Assembly: GCA_940746715.1 (NCBI GenBank)
Contig: CALNWN010000007.1
Location: 124,001-188,000 of the forward strand
Source: an uncultured Paraburkholderia sp.
Lineage (GTDB): Bacteria > Pseudomonadota > Gammaproteobacteria > Burkholderiales > Burkholderiaceae
Reading direction: 5' to 3'
Length of the DNA stretch: 64,000 nt
Part shown: positions 28,125 to 38,013 of the stretch, piece by piece
Numbering within the stretch: position 1 is the first letter of the stretch
Layout: every line of letters begins with the position of its first letter
Notes under the pieces: model-generated
What the model saw: only the letters and a program-made list of their open reading frames with translations
What the model was told of the DNA's origin: nothing
Databases searched by the model: none
Position numbers and translations under genes: made by a program

Positions 28125-29168
28125 ATGTCCACGCAAACCCAGACTCTTCCCTCAACAAGCGTCGCCGCGGATCGTGCCGACACCGCGCGCCGCGACGCGA
28201 GGGTGCTGGTGTCGGCGTTCGCCGCGCTGGGATGGCTCGGCAGCGGCGCGGTCACGCAGTGGTGGCCCGCGCTCGACGACTGGCCGTACACACGCGAGTT
28301 GCTGATCTTCAAGCTGCTGCTCGCGGTGCTGTCGGCGGCTATCGGAGTGGCCGGCTGGCGAGCGCACGCTTCGACGGAGAAGAGAGGCGCCGCGCGCCCA
28401 CGTGTGCAGACCTGGCTTGACGCGGCGCCGTGGCTGCTCGCGCTGTCCCTTGGCATCACCGTGTGGGAAGTGGTCACGGCGCAACTGGAATGGCTGCCGC
28501 GCCCGTTCTTCGCGCCGCCTCAGGCGCTGCTGGCAGTCTATGCGGACGATTTGCCGAGGCTCGCTGCGAGCGTCGGTCATTCGTTCGTGCTGCTCGCATG
28601 CGGCTATGCGTGCGGGGCGCTCACGGGCTTCGTGATTGGCGTCAGCATCGGCTGGTCGAAGGCGATCGGCTACTGGCTTCATCCGATCCTGCGTCTCGTC
28701 GGTCCGCTGCCTGCCACAGCATGGCTGCCGCTCGCGTTCTTCTTTTTCCCGTCGAGCTTCAGCGCGAGCGTATTTCTGATCGCGCTTGCAGCGGCGTTTC
28801 CCGTTGCGGTGCTGACGTGGTCCGGCGTTGTCGGTGTGAGTTCGGCGTACTACGACGTGGCACGCACGCTCGGCGCGCGGCCGTCTTTCCTCATCCTGCG
28901 CGTGGCGATCCCCGCTGCGTTGCCGTCCGTTTTCGTCGGCCTGTTCATGGGGCTGGGCGCATCTTTCGCCGTCCTGATCGTCGCGGAAATGATGGGAGTG
29001 AAGGCCGGCCTTGGCTGGTATCTGCAATGGGCGCAAGGCTGGGCCGCGTATTCCAACATGTATGTCGCACTGTTCGTGATGGCGCTGATGTGCTCGGGGC
29101 TCATCACGCTGCTGTTCCGCGTGCGCGACCGTCTGCTGGCATGGCAAAAAGGATTGCTCAAATGGTAG
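28125..29168 (+). CDS. Sulfonate/nitrate-type ABC transporter permease (SsuC-like)
   Basis: This is an intact 347-residue inner-membrane permease, longer than the usual 260-280 residues. It carries an N-terminal extension with two extra hydrophobic segments (SAFAALGWLGSGAVTQWWPA and LLIFKLLLAVLSAAIGVAGW) before the standard core. The core contains WEVVTAQLEWLPRPFFAPPQ, SFVLLACGYACGALTGFVIG, the coupling loop SSAYYDVARTLGARPSFLIL and the final GLGWYLQWAQGWAAYSNMYV. Its stop (TAG 29166) overlaps the ATPase start region (ATG 29162), so the two are translationally coupled. Confidence 0.9.
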   Translation: MSTQTQTLPSTSVAADRADTARRDARVLVSAFAALGWLGSGAVTQWWPALDDWPYTRELLIFKLLLAVLSAAIGVAGWRAHASTEKRGAARPRVQTWLDAAPWLLALSLGITVWEVVTAQLEWLPRPFFAPPQALLAVYADDLPRLAASVGHSFVLLACGYACGALTGFVIGVSIGWSKAIGYWLHPILRLVGPLPATAWLPLAFFFFPSSFSASVFLIALAAAFPVAVLTWSGVVGVSSAYYDVARTLGARPSFLILRVAIPAALPSVFVGLFMGLGASFAVLIVAEMMGVKAGLGWYLQWAQGWAAYSNMYVALFVMALMCSGLITLLFRVRDRLLAWQKGLLKW

Positions 29169-30010
29169 CTGCTGTCATTCCTGAATCCTCGACCGATGCG
29201 CTCGCGCGTGCTGCGACCGCGCACGCAAGCCGCGGCACGCGGGTCGAGGTGCGCGGCGTCAGCCACCGGTTTGCGTTGCGCGGCGAGGCGCTGCACGTGC
29301 TCGACAACATCAGTCTCACGGTCGAGCCCGGCGAGTTCGTCGCCCTGCTCGGTGCCAGCGGTTGCGGCAAGTCCACGCTGCTCAGGCTCGTAGCAGGGCT
29401 CGACGCCCCCGAGCGGGGCGAGATTCGCGCCGACGGCGAGGCGGTTGCCGGTCCTGATCCCTCGCGCGTCGTCGTGTTTCAGGACCCGACGCTGTTTCCG
29501 TGGCGTACGGTGCGCGACAACGTCGCATTGGGTCCGCAGGCGCAGCGCAGAACGCGCGGCGATGCCGCAGGGCAGGAAGCGAAGCACGACGTCGCGAGGC
29601 GCATCGACGCAGCACTGGACATGGTCGGCCTGTCCGCATTCGCCAATGCTTTTCCGCACCAGTTGTCCGGCGGCATGGCGCAGCGCGCGGCGCTCGCGCG
29701 TGCGCTCGTGAACAACCCGCGCTTGCTGGTGCTGGACGAACCGTTCGGCAAGCTCGATTCGCTCACGCGCATCCGTATGCAGTCGGAGCTCGTGCGGCTC
29801 TGGCAGGCTGAAGGCTTTTCCGTACTGCTCGTCACCCACGACGTCGCGGAGGCTCTTTACGTGGCCAACCGCGTCATCGTGTTGAGCGAGCGGCCGGCTC
29901 ACATCGTCGCGGAGGTTCGTAACGACGCACCGTATCCGCGGCATCGCGACGATCCCGCACTCGTGTCGCTGCGTCGCGAAGTTCTCGGACTGCTGGGCCT
30001 CGAAGCCTGA
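29162..30010 (+). CDS. Sulfonate/nitrate-type ABC transporter ATP-binding protein (SsuB-like)
   Basis: This is an intact 282-residue ABC ATPase. The N-terminal 30 residues are variable, followed by VEVRGVSHRFALRGEALHVL, Walker [22 protein letters not shown]-loop VVFQDPTLFPWRTVRDNVAL, signature LSGGMAQRAALARALVNNP and Walker B LLVLDEPFGKLDSLTRIRMQ with the H-loop VTHDVAEALYVANRVIVLSE. An insertion rich in Gln/Arg/Ala (about 120-142) is unusual for the family. The start overlaps the permease stop by seven bases (ATGGTAG). Confidence 0.9.
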   Translation: MVAAVIPESSTDALARAATAHASRGTRVEVRGVSHRFALRGEALHVLDNISLTVEPGEFVALLGASGCGKSTLLRLVAGLDAPERGEIRADGEAVAGPDPSRVVVFQDPTLFPWRTVRDNVALGPQAQRRTRGDAAGQEAKHDVARRIDAALDMVGLSAFANAFPHQLSGGMAQRAALARALVNNPRLLVLDEPFGKLDSLTRIRMQSELVRLWQAEGFSVLLVTHDVAEALYVANRVIVLSERPAHIVAEVRNDAPYPRHRDDPALVSLRREVLGLLGLEA

Positions 30011-30063
30011 CGGGCTATGCACACCTCACCACACTTCATTTCATTCGGGAATAGAAAACGGAC

Positions 30064-31115
30064 ATGATGAGCGATCACGACGACAATCCGGCATTCAACG
30101 CCGCCCGCCGCGTCTGGCTGCGTAACACCGCATGGGCCGCCGGCACGGCTGCCTTCGGCGCCGCCGCGTTCGGGCTGCCCGGCATGCGAGCATGGGCCGA
30201 CGAAGCGCAAAAGCCGCAAGAGCCACTGAAGCCGCTCAAGCTCTCATGGAATGCGTCGGCCATCTGCACTGCGCCGGTGCCGGTTGCGCAAAAGCAGGGT
30301 TTTTTCCGCAAACATGGTCTCGACGTGGAACTGGTCAACTTCGCCGGTTCGACCGACCAGTTGCTCGAAGCGATTGCGACCGGCAAATCGGATGCGGGCG
30401 TCGGTATGGCGCTGCGCTGGATCAAGCCGCTCGAACAGGGCTTCGACGTCAAGCTCACAGCAGGTATTCATGGCGGCTGCATGAGGCTGCTGGCGACGAG
30501 AGCGTCGGGCATCGTCGACCTTCAGGGACTTAAAGGCCGCACTGTCGGTGTAAGCGATATGGCAAGTCCTGCCAAAAATTTCTTTGCGGTCACGCTGAAG
30601 AAGATCGGCGTCGACCCGGACAACGACGTCCGCTGGCGGCAATACCCTGCGCCGCTGCCAGGCGAGGCATTGAAGAAGGGCGAGGTACAGGCGATCGCCG
30701 ACGGCGATCCGACTATCTGGACCTTGCGCGAAAGCGACCGCCTGCAAGAGGTGTCGAACAATCTGTGCGTCGAATATGCGAACCGCGTGTGCTGCGTGCT
30801 GGGCGTGCGCGGCTCGCTGATCCGCAAGGACCGTGCGACTGCGCAGGCGTTGACGCAGGCGCTGCTCGAGGCGACGGGATGGACCGCCAATAATCCGGCG
30901 CAGGCAGCAGCGATCTTCGCGCCGAACGCGCCCGGTGCAAACGTCGAGCAGCTAACGGCCATGCTGAAGAGCCACACGGATCATCATCCAGTCGGCGATG
31001 CATTCAAGAAGGAGATCGCACTCTATGCCGACGACCTGAAATCGGTCGGCGTGCTGAACAGCGGCACGAACCCGCAGCGATTCGCTACGGCGTGTTCTCG
31101 GACGTGCTGGCCTGA
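30064..31115 (+). pseudogene. Second periplasmic binding protein of the ssu-like operon (NrtA/SsuA family), frameshift near the C-terminus
   Basis: This is an exported binding protein. The leader (RRVWLRNTAWAAGTAAFGAA) resembles a Tat signal. The mature part has LKLSWNASAICTAPVPVAQK, QGFFRKHGLDVELVNFAGST, AIATGKSDAGVGMALRWIKP and FDVKLTAGIHGGCMRLLATR. The Cys-containing middle (NLCVEYANRVCCVLGVRGSL) is characteristic of a clade of sulfonate/nitrate binding proteins. The last ten residues are displaced by one base at about 31092: after NPQRFAT the expected VFSDVLA ends at TGA 31113. The lesion is terminal, so partial function is possible. It follows the ATPase by 53 bp, so the operon carries two binding proteins. 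Confidence 0.8.
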
Positions 31116-31148
31116 CGCGCGGGCCGTTCGGCTGCTTCGAGGGGAAGA

Positions 31149-32255
31149 TCAGGCGGTGATCGTCTCGTTCGTCGCTGCCTCGTGCCCGACGACCTTGCGC
31201 ACGAGGGGCAGCAGATCGCGGCCATAGGCGAGGGCGTCTTCGAGCGGATCGAAGCCGCGAATCAGGAACGTGGAGACGCCAAGATTGTGGTACTCGAGCA
31301 TGGCATCGGCAACCTGCTGCGCGGTGCCGACGAGCGACGTGGAGTTACCCGCTGCACGCGTGAGCGCGGTAATGCCGGTCCACAGGCGCGTATCGACCAC
31401 GCTGCCTTTGTCGGCTTCAGCAAGCAGACGCTGCGATCCGACGTTCTGCGGGTCCTTTGGCCGGCGTGTGAAATTCGGCGATCGGGCGACGACCTCCCTG
31501 GCACGTTCGAGAATGGATTCCGCGCGCGCCCACGCGGCGTCTTCCGTGGCCGCAATGATCGGGCGCAGCGACGACAGGCTGAAGCGGATGTGCCGCTCGC
31601 GGCCATGACGCGCAGCCGCTTTGCGTACCTTTGCGATCGTCTCTTCGACGGCCGCGAGCGACTCGCCCCACAGCGCATAGACGTCGGCGTGCTTGCCGGC
31701 GACTTCGATGGCGGCGTCGGACGAACCGCCGAAATATACCGGCAGGTGCGGCTGCTGCAGCGGGCGAACTTGCGAGCGATGGCTCGTCACGCGGTAAAAA
31801 GCGCCTTCGTGATCGAACGGCTGATCGCTCGTCCAGGCGCGCTTGAGGACGTCGAGATATTCGTCGGTGAGCAGATAGCGTTGCGCGTGCGACAGATAAT
31901 CGCCATCGCGCTGCTGTTCCGCGTCGTCGCCGCCGGAGATGATGTGCACCGCGGCGCGTCCTGCGCTGAAGTGGTCCAGCGTGGCGAGTTGTCGTGCGGC
32001 TAGGGTGGGCGCGACGAAGCCCGGGCGGTGCGCGAGCAGGATGCCGAGCCGCTTCGTTTGCTGGGCGACGAACGAAGCAATCTGGAAGCCGTCGGGCGAG
32101 GCGCTCGAATGCACTATCAACACGCGGTCGAAGCCGCCGTATTCGTGCGCCTGCGCGACCGCGGCAATATACGGCGGATTGACAGCGGGGCCTCGCGGCA
32201 GATGGATTTCGCTGGCCTCCTGGTGGCTGACGTAACCGATGAATTCGACGCTCAT
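31149..32255 (-). CDS. LLM-class flavin-dependent monooxygenase (SsuD-like alkanesulfonate monooxygenase)
   Basis: This is an intact 368-residue TIM-barrel enzyme. SsuD-type enzymes use FMNH2 and O2 to cleave C-S bonds of alkanesulfonates, giving sulfite and an aldehyde. Family motifs are MSVEFIGYVSHQEASEIHLP, GGFDRVLIVHSSASPDGFQI, LAHRPGFVAPTLAARQLATL, GRAAVHIISGGDDAEQQRDG and HADVYALWGESLAAVEETIA. The C-terminus SLVGTAQQVADAMLEYHNLG with FLIRGFDPLEDALAYGRDLL is typical of this subgroup. The start ATG at 32255 is preceded by AAGGAGCC. It is the last gene of a three-gene operon (binding protein, DszC-like enzyme, monooxygenase) and converges with the ssu-like operon. No flavin reductase is seen in the window. 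Confidence 0.9.
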   Translation of the reverse strand: MSVEFIGYVSHQEASEIHLPRGPAVNPPYIAAVAQAHEYGGFDRVLIVHSSASPDGFQIASFVAQQTKRLGILLAHRPGFVAPTLAARQLATLDHFSAGRAAVHIISGGDDAEQQRDGDYLSHAQRYLLTDEYLDVLKRAWTSDQPFDHEGAFYRVTSHRSQVRPLQQPHLPVYFGGSSDAAIEVAGKHADVYALWGESLAAVEETIAKVRKAAARHGRERHIRFSLSSLRPIIAATEDAAWARAESILERAREVVARSPNFTRRPKDPQNVGSQRLLAEADKGSVVDTRLWTGITALTRAAGNSTSLVGTAQQVADAMLEYHNLGVSTFLIRGFDPLEDALAYGRDLLPLVRKVVGHEAATNETITA

Positions 32256-32299
32256 ATGCAATGGCTCCTTAAGCATGCTGGCCGATGTGACGGCGCGCG

Positions 32300-33523
32300 T
32301 CAGTGTGCGGCGAACGCGGCGCGACCGAGAGTTCCGAGCACCGTGTCGTTTTGCGGCGTGTGAATGCGCGCGCACAGCACGTCGCGATAATGACGCTCGA
32401 GCGGGTTGTTGCGGCTCAAGCCTGGATTACTGCTCGCTTCGAGCACGAGTTCGACGGCTTCGATCGCCTGCCGGCTGACGAGGTATTTGATCGCCGGCGC
32501 TTCGTTCGGACCCACGTGGCCTGCCGCGCCTGCATCCAGCAGCGTGCGGTTGTTGAACAGCAACGCGTCGATGCGCCCTGCGGTTTGCTGGAAACGCTCC
32601 AGACTCGATAACGGCGCGTCGAGACCGGACGGCACGCGCTGCGATGCCCATTGCACGAACCAGTCGCGCGCCGCACGCGCGATGCCGTCGTAGATCGCCG
32701 GCAGCAGGACGTTCATCCAGACGCTCGTTTCCGGGTCCATGCCGCTCGCGTTCTGCGGCGCTTGCAAATCGACGGCCTGATCGAGCGGCACGCGCACATT
32801 GTCGAAGATCAGTTCGTGACTTCCCGTGGCACGCATGCCGAGGTGATTCCATGGTTCGCCGACACGTACGCCCGGCGTATCGCGATGTACGAGCCATGTG
32901 CCGACACGCGGCGATGGCTCGTCCGTACGGCCCCACACCGCCAGCCAGGTAAGGCCTGGACTGCCGGTCGAGTAGAGCTTGCGACCGTTCAGCAGCCAGT
33001 AGCCGCCATCGTCAGCATGCTGGCCCATTACGCGCTTGCCGAGCGTGGCCGGCAGGCCACCGCGCGACGGCGAACCGAGCTCCGGTTCGACACGCAGCGA
33101 GTTGATCAACGCTCCGCGTTCCACGGCGTCGCGCGCAATGCGTTCCTTGAGATAGACGGGCCAGTGCGGGTTGCCTTGCAGCCGCAAATGGTAGAGGCAC
33201 TGCATCACGAGAATCAGCGCAGTAGAGGGCTCGCCTCGCGCAACCGCACGCACGACCTTGAGCGTCTGTCTGGGCGTGGCTTCACGTCCGCCGAGCGCGC
33301 GCGGCACAGTCAGCGACAGAAGGCCGGCGCGGCGCAAGCGTGCAAGGTTGTCGTGCGGGAAGCCCGGCCCCGCGTCGAGGGCGGCCGCGCCCGCGGCGAA
33401 GTCCTGAGTGAGCTGGTCGAGCCACGTGTCGGCGCGCGCGCTATCCAGGTCGGCAAGTGCGTCTAGCGCGACGGCGTCGCGTTCGATGTCGGTCAGCGCG
33501 GGATGCGGATGTCGGCTATTCAT
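32300..33523 (-). CDS. Acyl-CoA dehydrogenase-fold monooxygenase (DszC/SfnB-like)
   Basis: This is an intact protein of about 407 residues with the acyl-CoA dehydrogenase fold. Members of this branch (DszC, SfnB) are FMNH2-dependent oxygenases acting on organosulfur compounds, or are linked to sulfone use. Seen: LARLRRAGLLSLTVPRALGG, ILVMQCLYHLRLQGNPHWPV, the flavin-binding middle domain YWLLNGRKLYSTGSPGLTWL, GEPWNHLGMRATGSHELIFD, and the helical C-terminus SRNNPLERHYRDVLCARIHT. The general-base Glu of true acyl-CoA dehydrogenases is not evident. It sits between its binding protein and SsuD-like partner with gaps of about 40 bp. Confidence 0.87.
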   Translation of the reverse strand: MNSRHPHPALTDIERDAVALDALADLDSARADTWLDQLTQDFAAGAAALDAGPGFPHDNLARLRRAGLLSLTVPRALGGREATPRQTLKVVRAVARGEPSTALILVMQCLYHLRLQGNPHWPVYLKERIARDAVERGALINSLRVEPELGSPSRGGLPATLGKRVMGQHADDGGYWLLNGRKLYSTGSPGLTWLAVWGRTDEPSPRVGTWLVHRDTPGVRVGEPWNHLGMRATGSHELIFDNVRVPLDQAVDLQAPQNASGMDPETSVWMNVLLPAIYDGIARAARDWFVQWASQRVPSGLDAPLSSLERFQQTAGRIDALLFNNRTLLDAGAAGHVGPNEAPAIKYLVSRQAIEAVELVLEASSNPGLSRNNPLERHYRDVLCARIHTPQNDTVLGTLGRAAFAAH

Positions 33524-33560
33524 GCGAGGCACTCGGGAAGGGCAGTCTTGCGCGTGCACA

Positions 33561-34517
33561 TCACGGGGCGGCAAGCGGGAACTGGCGATCGAAACTCGGC
33601 GCGACGTCGAGATGTGTTTTGATCACGTCCGCACGCTCGTAGAGATTGGCCGTCTTCTGCTGCTCGGCGATGAGACCGTCGTCGATTTGCACGGGATGCA
33701 GTTGCGCGCGTTGATAGACGGTCTTCAGGACGTCGGGCGGCAAGCCCGTAACTTTCGATTGCATCGCGGCGACTTCGTCCGGATGCGATAGCGCCCAGCG
33801 CTGACCGGCGGCGACACGCTTCAGGAAGTCTGCAATCTCCGCTTGCTTCGCCTTGATCGAGGACTCGGTCGCTGCCTGAAAGCTCAAGCCCGAGGACAGG
33901 TTGACGCCGTTCGCGATGCTGCGGTCGTGGTCGCGTTGCTCGGCTAGCGCGACATACGGGTCCCAGGTGGACCATGCATCGACATTGCCCGACGCGAGCG
34001 CGGCCTTGGCGTCAGCCGGCTGCATGAAGCGCAGCGAGACCTCGGAGAGCTTGATGCCCGCACGTTCCAGCGTCGCGATGGCGAGGTAGTGACCGATTGA
34101 GCCGCGTGTGGTGGCAATGCGCTTGCCCTTCAGGTCGGCGGCCGATCTGATCGGCGAGGCCTCCGGGACGATGATGGCAAGGTCGATGGGTGTGGAGCGC
34201 GTAGCGGCGACAGCCCGCACGCGCGCGCCCGCCGCATACGCGAAGATCAGCGGCGCGTCGCCGAGACCGCCCACGTCTATGGCGCCCGCATTGAGCGCTT
34301 CGCCAAGCGGCTGCGCTGCGGGGAAATTGAACCATTCGATCCTGTACGGCAGGTCCTTCAACTGGCCGGCGGCCTCAAGAATGCCGCGCGTCTGCAACTG
34401 CTGGTCGCCGACCTTCAGCGTCGTTTCGGCGTGAGCGGTGTGCGCGAGGCCGGCTGCCAGCGCGGCGAACGCGAAGTTGAACAGGCGGCGCATTGAATGA
34501 GGGAATGGGCGGTGCAT
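33561..34517 (-). CDS. Aliphatic-sulfonate-type periplasmic binding protein (SsuA-like)
   Basis: This is an intact 318-residue binding protein. The signal peptide (MRRLFNFAFAALAAGLAHTA) has probable cleavage after HAE. The mature part begins TTLKVGDQQLQTRGILEAAG. Family motifs are YRIEWFNFPAAQPLGEALNA, AIDVGGLGDAPLIFAYAAGA, IRSAADLKGKRIATTRGSIG and DAWSTWDPYVALAEQRDHDR. It heads the operon that continues with the DszC-like and SsuD-like genes. No permease or ATPase is adjacent, so it presumably uses another membrane pair such as the one at 28-30 kb (inference). It is divergent from the LysR gene at 34723. Confidence 0.9.
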   Translation of the reverse strand: MHRPFPHSMRRLFNFAFAALAAGLAHTAHAETTLKVGDQQLQTRGILEAAGQLKDLPYRIEWFNFPAAQPLGEALNAGAIDVGGLGDAPLIFAYAAGARVRAVAATRSTPIDLAIIVPEASPIRSAADLKGKRIATTRGSIGHYLAIATLERAGIKLSEVSLRFMQPADAKAALASGNVDAWSTWDPYVALAEQRDHDRSIANGVNLSSGLSFQAATESSIKAKQAEIADFLKRVAAGQRWALSHPDEVAAMQSKVTGLPPDVLKTVYQRAQLHPVQIDDGLIAEQQKTANLYERADVIKTHLDVAPSFDRQFPLAAP

Positions 34518-34722
34518 GAAAGGCTCGGACAGGTGAGTTCTGGACAGCGGAGAACACACGATACGTACGCCGCTTTTATAAGGCAAACGCATTGTTCTGC
34601 TTTGCTAAGATGCAAGGACGAAAAGCTGACGCCCCCCTTGAACAGCATCGTCACGACGCGCTAAGCTGGGCGCTAGTCCGCGTTGTTGCAGTCACTCCGA
34701 AATCCCGAGGTCGAATCCATCA

Positions 34723-35633
34723 ATGAAACTCGATGACATCGAGGCCTTCGTCGCCGTCGTTCATAGTCAATCGCTCAGCCAGGCCGCCGACATGCTGGCA
34801 TTGACGCAGCCGGCCGTGACGCGCCGCATCCAGAACTTCGAGGAAGCGCTCGGCGTCGAGCTGCTCGACCGCAACACCAAGCCGCTCAAAACTACGCCCA
34901 TGGGGCGCGTCGTCTAGATCAGTGCCGTGCAATCGTGCGTGAAGTCGATGCACTGAGGCATCTCGTCGCCGACGGCGCGCCGCTTGCGGGAGTCTTCCGG
35001 CTCGGCGTGGCGCAAACCGTTGCCGATGTGGCCATGCTGAAGGCGTTGCATGCGCTGCGCGCCGCCCATCCCGAGCTGCAGGCGCGCGTATCGACCGGCT
35101 GGGGCAGCCCGCTGCTGCAGAAGGTGGAGGAGGGCGAGCTGGACGCGGCAATGGTGTTGTTGCCGGCTAACCGCGTATTGAGCGAGGCGCTTTCGGGCAA
35201 GGTGCTGGGCGAGCTGAAACTGGCAGTGGTTGCGCAGAAGGCGAGCCTGAAGAAGCGGCCCCATACGCTCGCCGAATGTCAGTCCTATGGGTGGGTGTTG
35301 AATCCCGATGGCTGTGGTTTTCGCGCGGGACTTCAACAGGCGCTTGCGGCGCAAGGCCATGCACTCAGGCCGAATCTCGAGACGCTCGGCACCGAACTGC
35401 AACTCGGTCTGGTCGCCGATGGCATCGGCCTGGGTCTCGTGCCTTTGCCGTTGTTGCGTACGAGCGCGCATGCTGCGCAGCTCGAGATCGTCAACGTGAT
35501 CGATTTCAAGCCGCACATTGCGGTATGGATGGTTCGCTCGCGCGCGCTCGGCAAATTCGAGTCGGCGCTTGCTGTGCTCGCGCAAAGCGTCGGCCAATGC
35601 TTCAAGGCCGCGCAGCTGCCGCGGGCGGCGTGA
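34723..35633 (+). pseudogene. LysR-family regulator, one-base deletion after the DNA-binding domain
   Basis: The N-terminal helix-turn-helix is complete (MKLDDIEAFVAVVHSQSLSQ, AADMLALTQPAVTRRIQNFE, LLDRNTKPLKTTPMGRVV). It ends at a TAG (34915) where one base is missing. The next frame continues QCRAIVREVDALRHLVADGA and the effector domain (GVFRLGVAQTVADVAMLKAL, ELDAAMVLLPANRVLSEALS, LQLGLVADGIGLGLVPLPLL). It was probably the activator of the divergent sulfonate operon (34517), in the manner of CysB/Cbl/SsuR-type control (inference). The truncated product would be a DNA-binding domain plus linker helix only. Confidence 0.88.
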
Positions 35634-35686
35634 GCGGCGAGACTGAGCGGGCAAATGAGCGCGCCGCGGCTCGATCCCGCGCCGGC

Positions 35687-35951
35687 TCAAATCACGAAGA
35701 AGCCGTGCGTGCCGTCGCGTTGAAGCTGTGCGACGAGGCCATGTTCGCACTCCAGATAGGTGTTCATCGCTTCGCGCCCATTGTCTGTGCCTTCATAGAC
35801 GGCGCGGGCTAAGCGTCGGGCAACCCGTCGTCGGTGCTAATCAGTTCGCGCAACGCCTGCTTGCCTGTGCAAGTAGTACGTGTTCGTCGTGACTGGCGTC
35901 GACGAGCCCGGCAATCTGGCCGACGAACCGTCGCAATGAGTCAATGGCCAT
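35687..35951 (-). pseudogene. Cysteine dioxygenase-like remnant
   Basis: The N-terminus MAIDSLRRFVGQIAGLVDAS followed by HDEHVLLAQ, and in a shifted frame QALRELISTDDGLPDA, match the start of bacterial cysteine dioxygenases. These normally continue with a DDWLP...ARPH...YYQQYLL region and a cupin core. The cupin core with its iron ligands is absent. Instead a third frame reads ARAVYEGTDNGREAMNTYLE and GLVAQLQRDGTHGFFVI up to the stop at 35687. I cannot place that tail. The whole is about 265 bp, against roughly 600 for an intact gene. Its ATG overlaps the aldolase stop (TGATG), so it was translationally coupled to it. Confidence 0.6.
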
Positions 35952-36762
35952 CAGTCGAGCAGATCGGGTTCCGTTTCGAGCAGCCCTTCATACAGGCTGT
36001 CGAACGCGTAACGGGCACCGTTGGCCCGGCCCACTTGCTGATGCGTGAGTGCGGCCATTTCATGAGCAATGGGTTGCGGCGTGCCGGCGGCCTCCGCGAG
36101 CAGTTGCGCGTGGCATGCGTTTTCAAGCGAGAGGTACCACCAGGCCGCCGCCTCGACCGTCGGTCCCGCAGTGAGGATGCCGTGGTTCTTGAGGATGACG
36201 GCCTTCTGCGTGCCGAGCGTTTCGGCGATGCGCGCGCCTTCCGTCGTATCAAGCACGACGCCGCGGAAGTCGTCGAAGAGCCCGTGGTCTTCATAGAATG
36301 CGCACGAGTCCTGCGTAAGCGGATCGAGCTTGCGCCCGAGCGTGGACCATGCCTTGCCGTACAGCGAATGCGTATGGGCCGCCGCAACGATCTCGGGCCG
36401 GGCTTCATGAATCGCGGCGTGGATCGCGCGCGGCCTGATTCACCGGGCCGTCGCCGATCACGATTTCGCCGTCCCGATTGACGAGCAGCAGATCAGAAAC
36501 GCGGATACGGCTGAAATGCCGGCCAAGCGGATTGACCCAGAAATGGTCGGTCCATTCGGGATCGCGCGCGGTGATGTGGCCTGCGAGACCCTGTGCGAAC
36601 CCGGCGTGGGCAAACAGGCGGAATGCGCCTGCGAGGCGCTGTTGCCGGTGCAATCGCCTGTTCGACTGAACGCGCGGGCGCGGTGTCGTCGTCGAACCAG
36701 AACTTGCGCACGGGTGCCTCGCGAAACGGGAGAGAGTGGAGGGTAGCGACGGGCGTACTCAT
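35951..36762 (-). pseudogene. Class II aldolase/adducin-family protein, two frameshifts
   Basis: This family includes metal-dependent aldolases that act on small sugar phosphates and hydroxy acids. The start MSTPVATLHSLPFREAPVRK with WFDDDTAPARSVEQAIA shifts near 36650 into QRLAGAFRLFAHAGFAQGLA, GHITARDPEWTDHFWVNPLG and FSRIRVSDLLLVNRDGEIVI. It shifts again near 36425 into EIVAAAHTHSLYGKAWSTLG, VVLDTTEGARIAETLGTQKA and ILKNHGILTAGPTVEAAAWW. The His-X-His (HTH) and later His (NHGIL) are the expected metal ligands. It lies between an LLM monooxygenase and the cysteine dioxygenase remnant on the same strand, with gaps of 16 bp and an overlap. Confidence 0.88.
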
Positions 36763-36778
36763 GAGCGGATCGTCCCTG

Positions 36779-37852
36779 TCACGCAGCGCGGCGCGCGTGC
36801 GAAGTCAGCTCCCGCGTGGCGTGGATCAGATCGCGGCCGTAGTCCACTGCGTCTTCGAGCGGATCAAACCCTCGGATGAGGAATGTCGTGACGCCCAGTG
36901 CATGGTATTCGGTGAGTGTTTGGGCAAACTGATCAGGCGTGCCGACGAGCGCCGTGGAATTTGAGCGTCCACCGATCTCTTTCGCGACAGCGGTCCACAG
37001 ACGGTCGTCGGCGCGCACGCCGTCACCCGCCGCGGCGAGCAGGCGCCTTACGCCTTCGCTCTGTTGAGGGCCGCCGCGTGAAAGCCCTGCTCGACGCGCA
37101 GCCGACGGGTCTCCTCGAGGATATGTTCGGCGCGTTCCCACGCGGCCTTTTCGGTTGCCGCGAGAATGGGACGGAACAAGACCGAAAAGCGCACTTGGCG
37201 GCCATGTTTCGCCGCCTCGGCGCGCACCCGGCTGACCTGTTCCTGAACCTGCTGCTTCGACTCGCCCCACAGCGCGTAGACGTCGGCGTGCTTACCCGCG
37301 ACGGCGAGCGGGTTCGGACGCGCCGCCGAAGTAGATCGGAACGTGCGGCGTTTGCTTCGGCTTCACTTCGGAAAGCGCGTGCTCAAACTGATAGAAGCGG
37401 CCGTGATGATCGAATGGCTCGTCCTCCGTCCATACGCGCCGCAGAATTTGCAGATATTCGTCCGTCCGGGCGTAGCGCTCGTCATGTGTGAGGTAGTCGC
37501 CGTCGCGCCGCTGATCCTCATCGCTGCCTCCGGAAATGAAGTGCACGGCGAGCCGGCCTCCGGAGAAATGATCGAGTGTCGCGATCTGGCGCGCTGCGAG
37601 CGTGGGCGCGACGAAGCCGGGCCGGTGCGCGAGCATGAAGTGGACGCGGGACGTTACGCTGGCAGCGTAGGCGATGGTGATGGTGGCGTCCGGGCTCGTC
37701 GAACTATGCGGCACCAGGATGCGGTCGAAGCCGGCGTTTTCATGCGCCTGTGCAAATTGGCGCACATAATCGGTGTCGATAGCCGGGCCTTGGGGAAGGT
37801 GTATTTCTGAGACCTTGCGCTGCTGGATCATGCCGATGAATTCGACGCTCAC
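36779..37852 (-). pseudogene. LLM-class flavin monooxygenase (SsuD-like), two frameshifts
   Basis: This is a close paralogue of the intact SsuD-like protein at 31149-32255. It starts with GTG at 37852: MSVEFIGMIQQRKVSEIHLP, GFDRILVPHSSTSPDATITI, LAHRPGFVAPTLAARQIATL, FISGGSDEDQRRDGDYLTHD and TPHVPIYFGGAS. Near 37310 the frame slips to VAGKHADVYALWGESKQQVQ and VRFSVLFRPILAATEKAAWE. Near 37070 it slips again, continuing RRLLAAAGDGVRADDRLWTA, STALVGTPDQFAQTLTEYHA and FLIRGFDPLEDAVDYGRDLI. The proposed role is C-S bond cleavage of a sulfonate or related compound. It leads the operon with the aldolase and the cysteine dioxygenase remnant. Confidence 0.88.
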
Positions 37853-38013
37853 ATTAGCTCCTTGCTGGAATCCGTTTGAATGGGTAAAGGCATGCCAGAG
37901 TGGACGGCAAATGCGTCGTCCATTTTTATCGCACACCTCGATCGAGCAAAGGCTAGCACTGCGTTATGAAGATCCTAAATAGTATATTCAGCTAAAGATA
38001 TTGGACGCGCATG

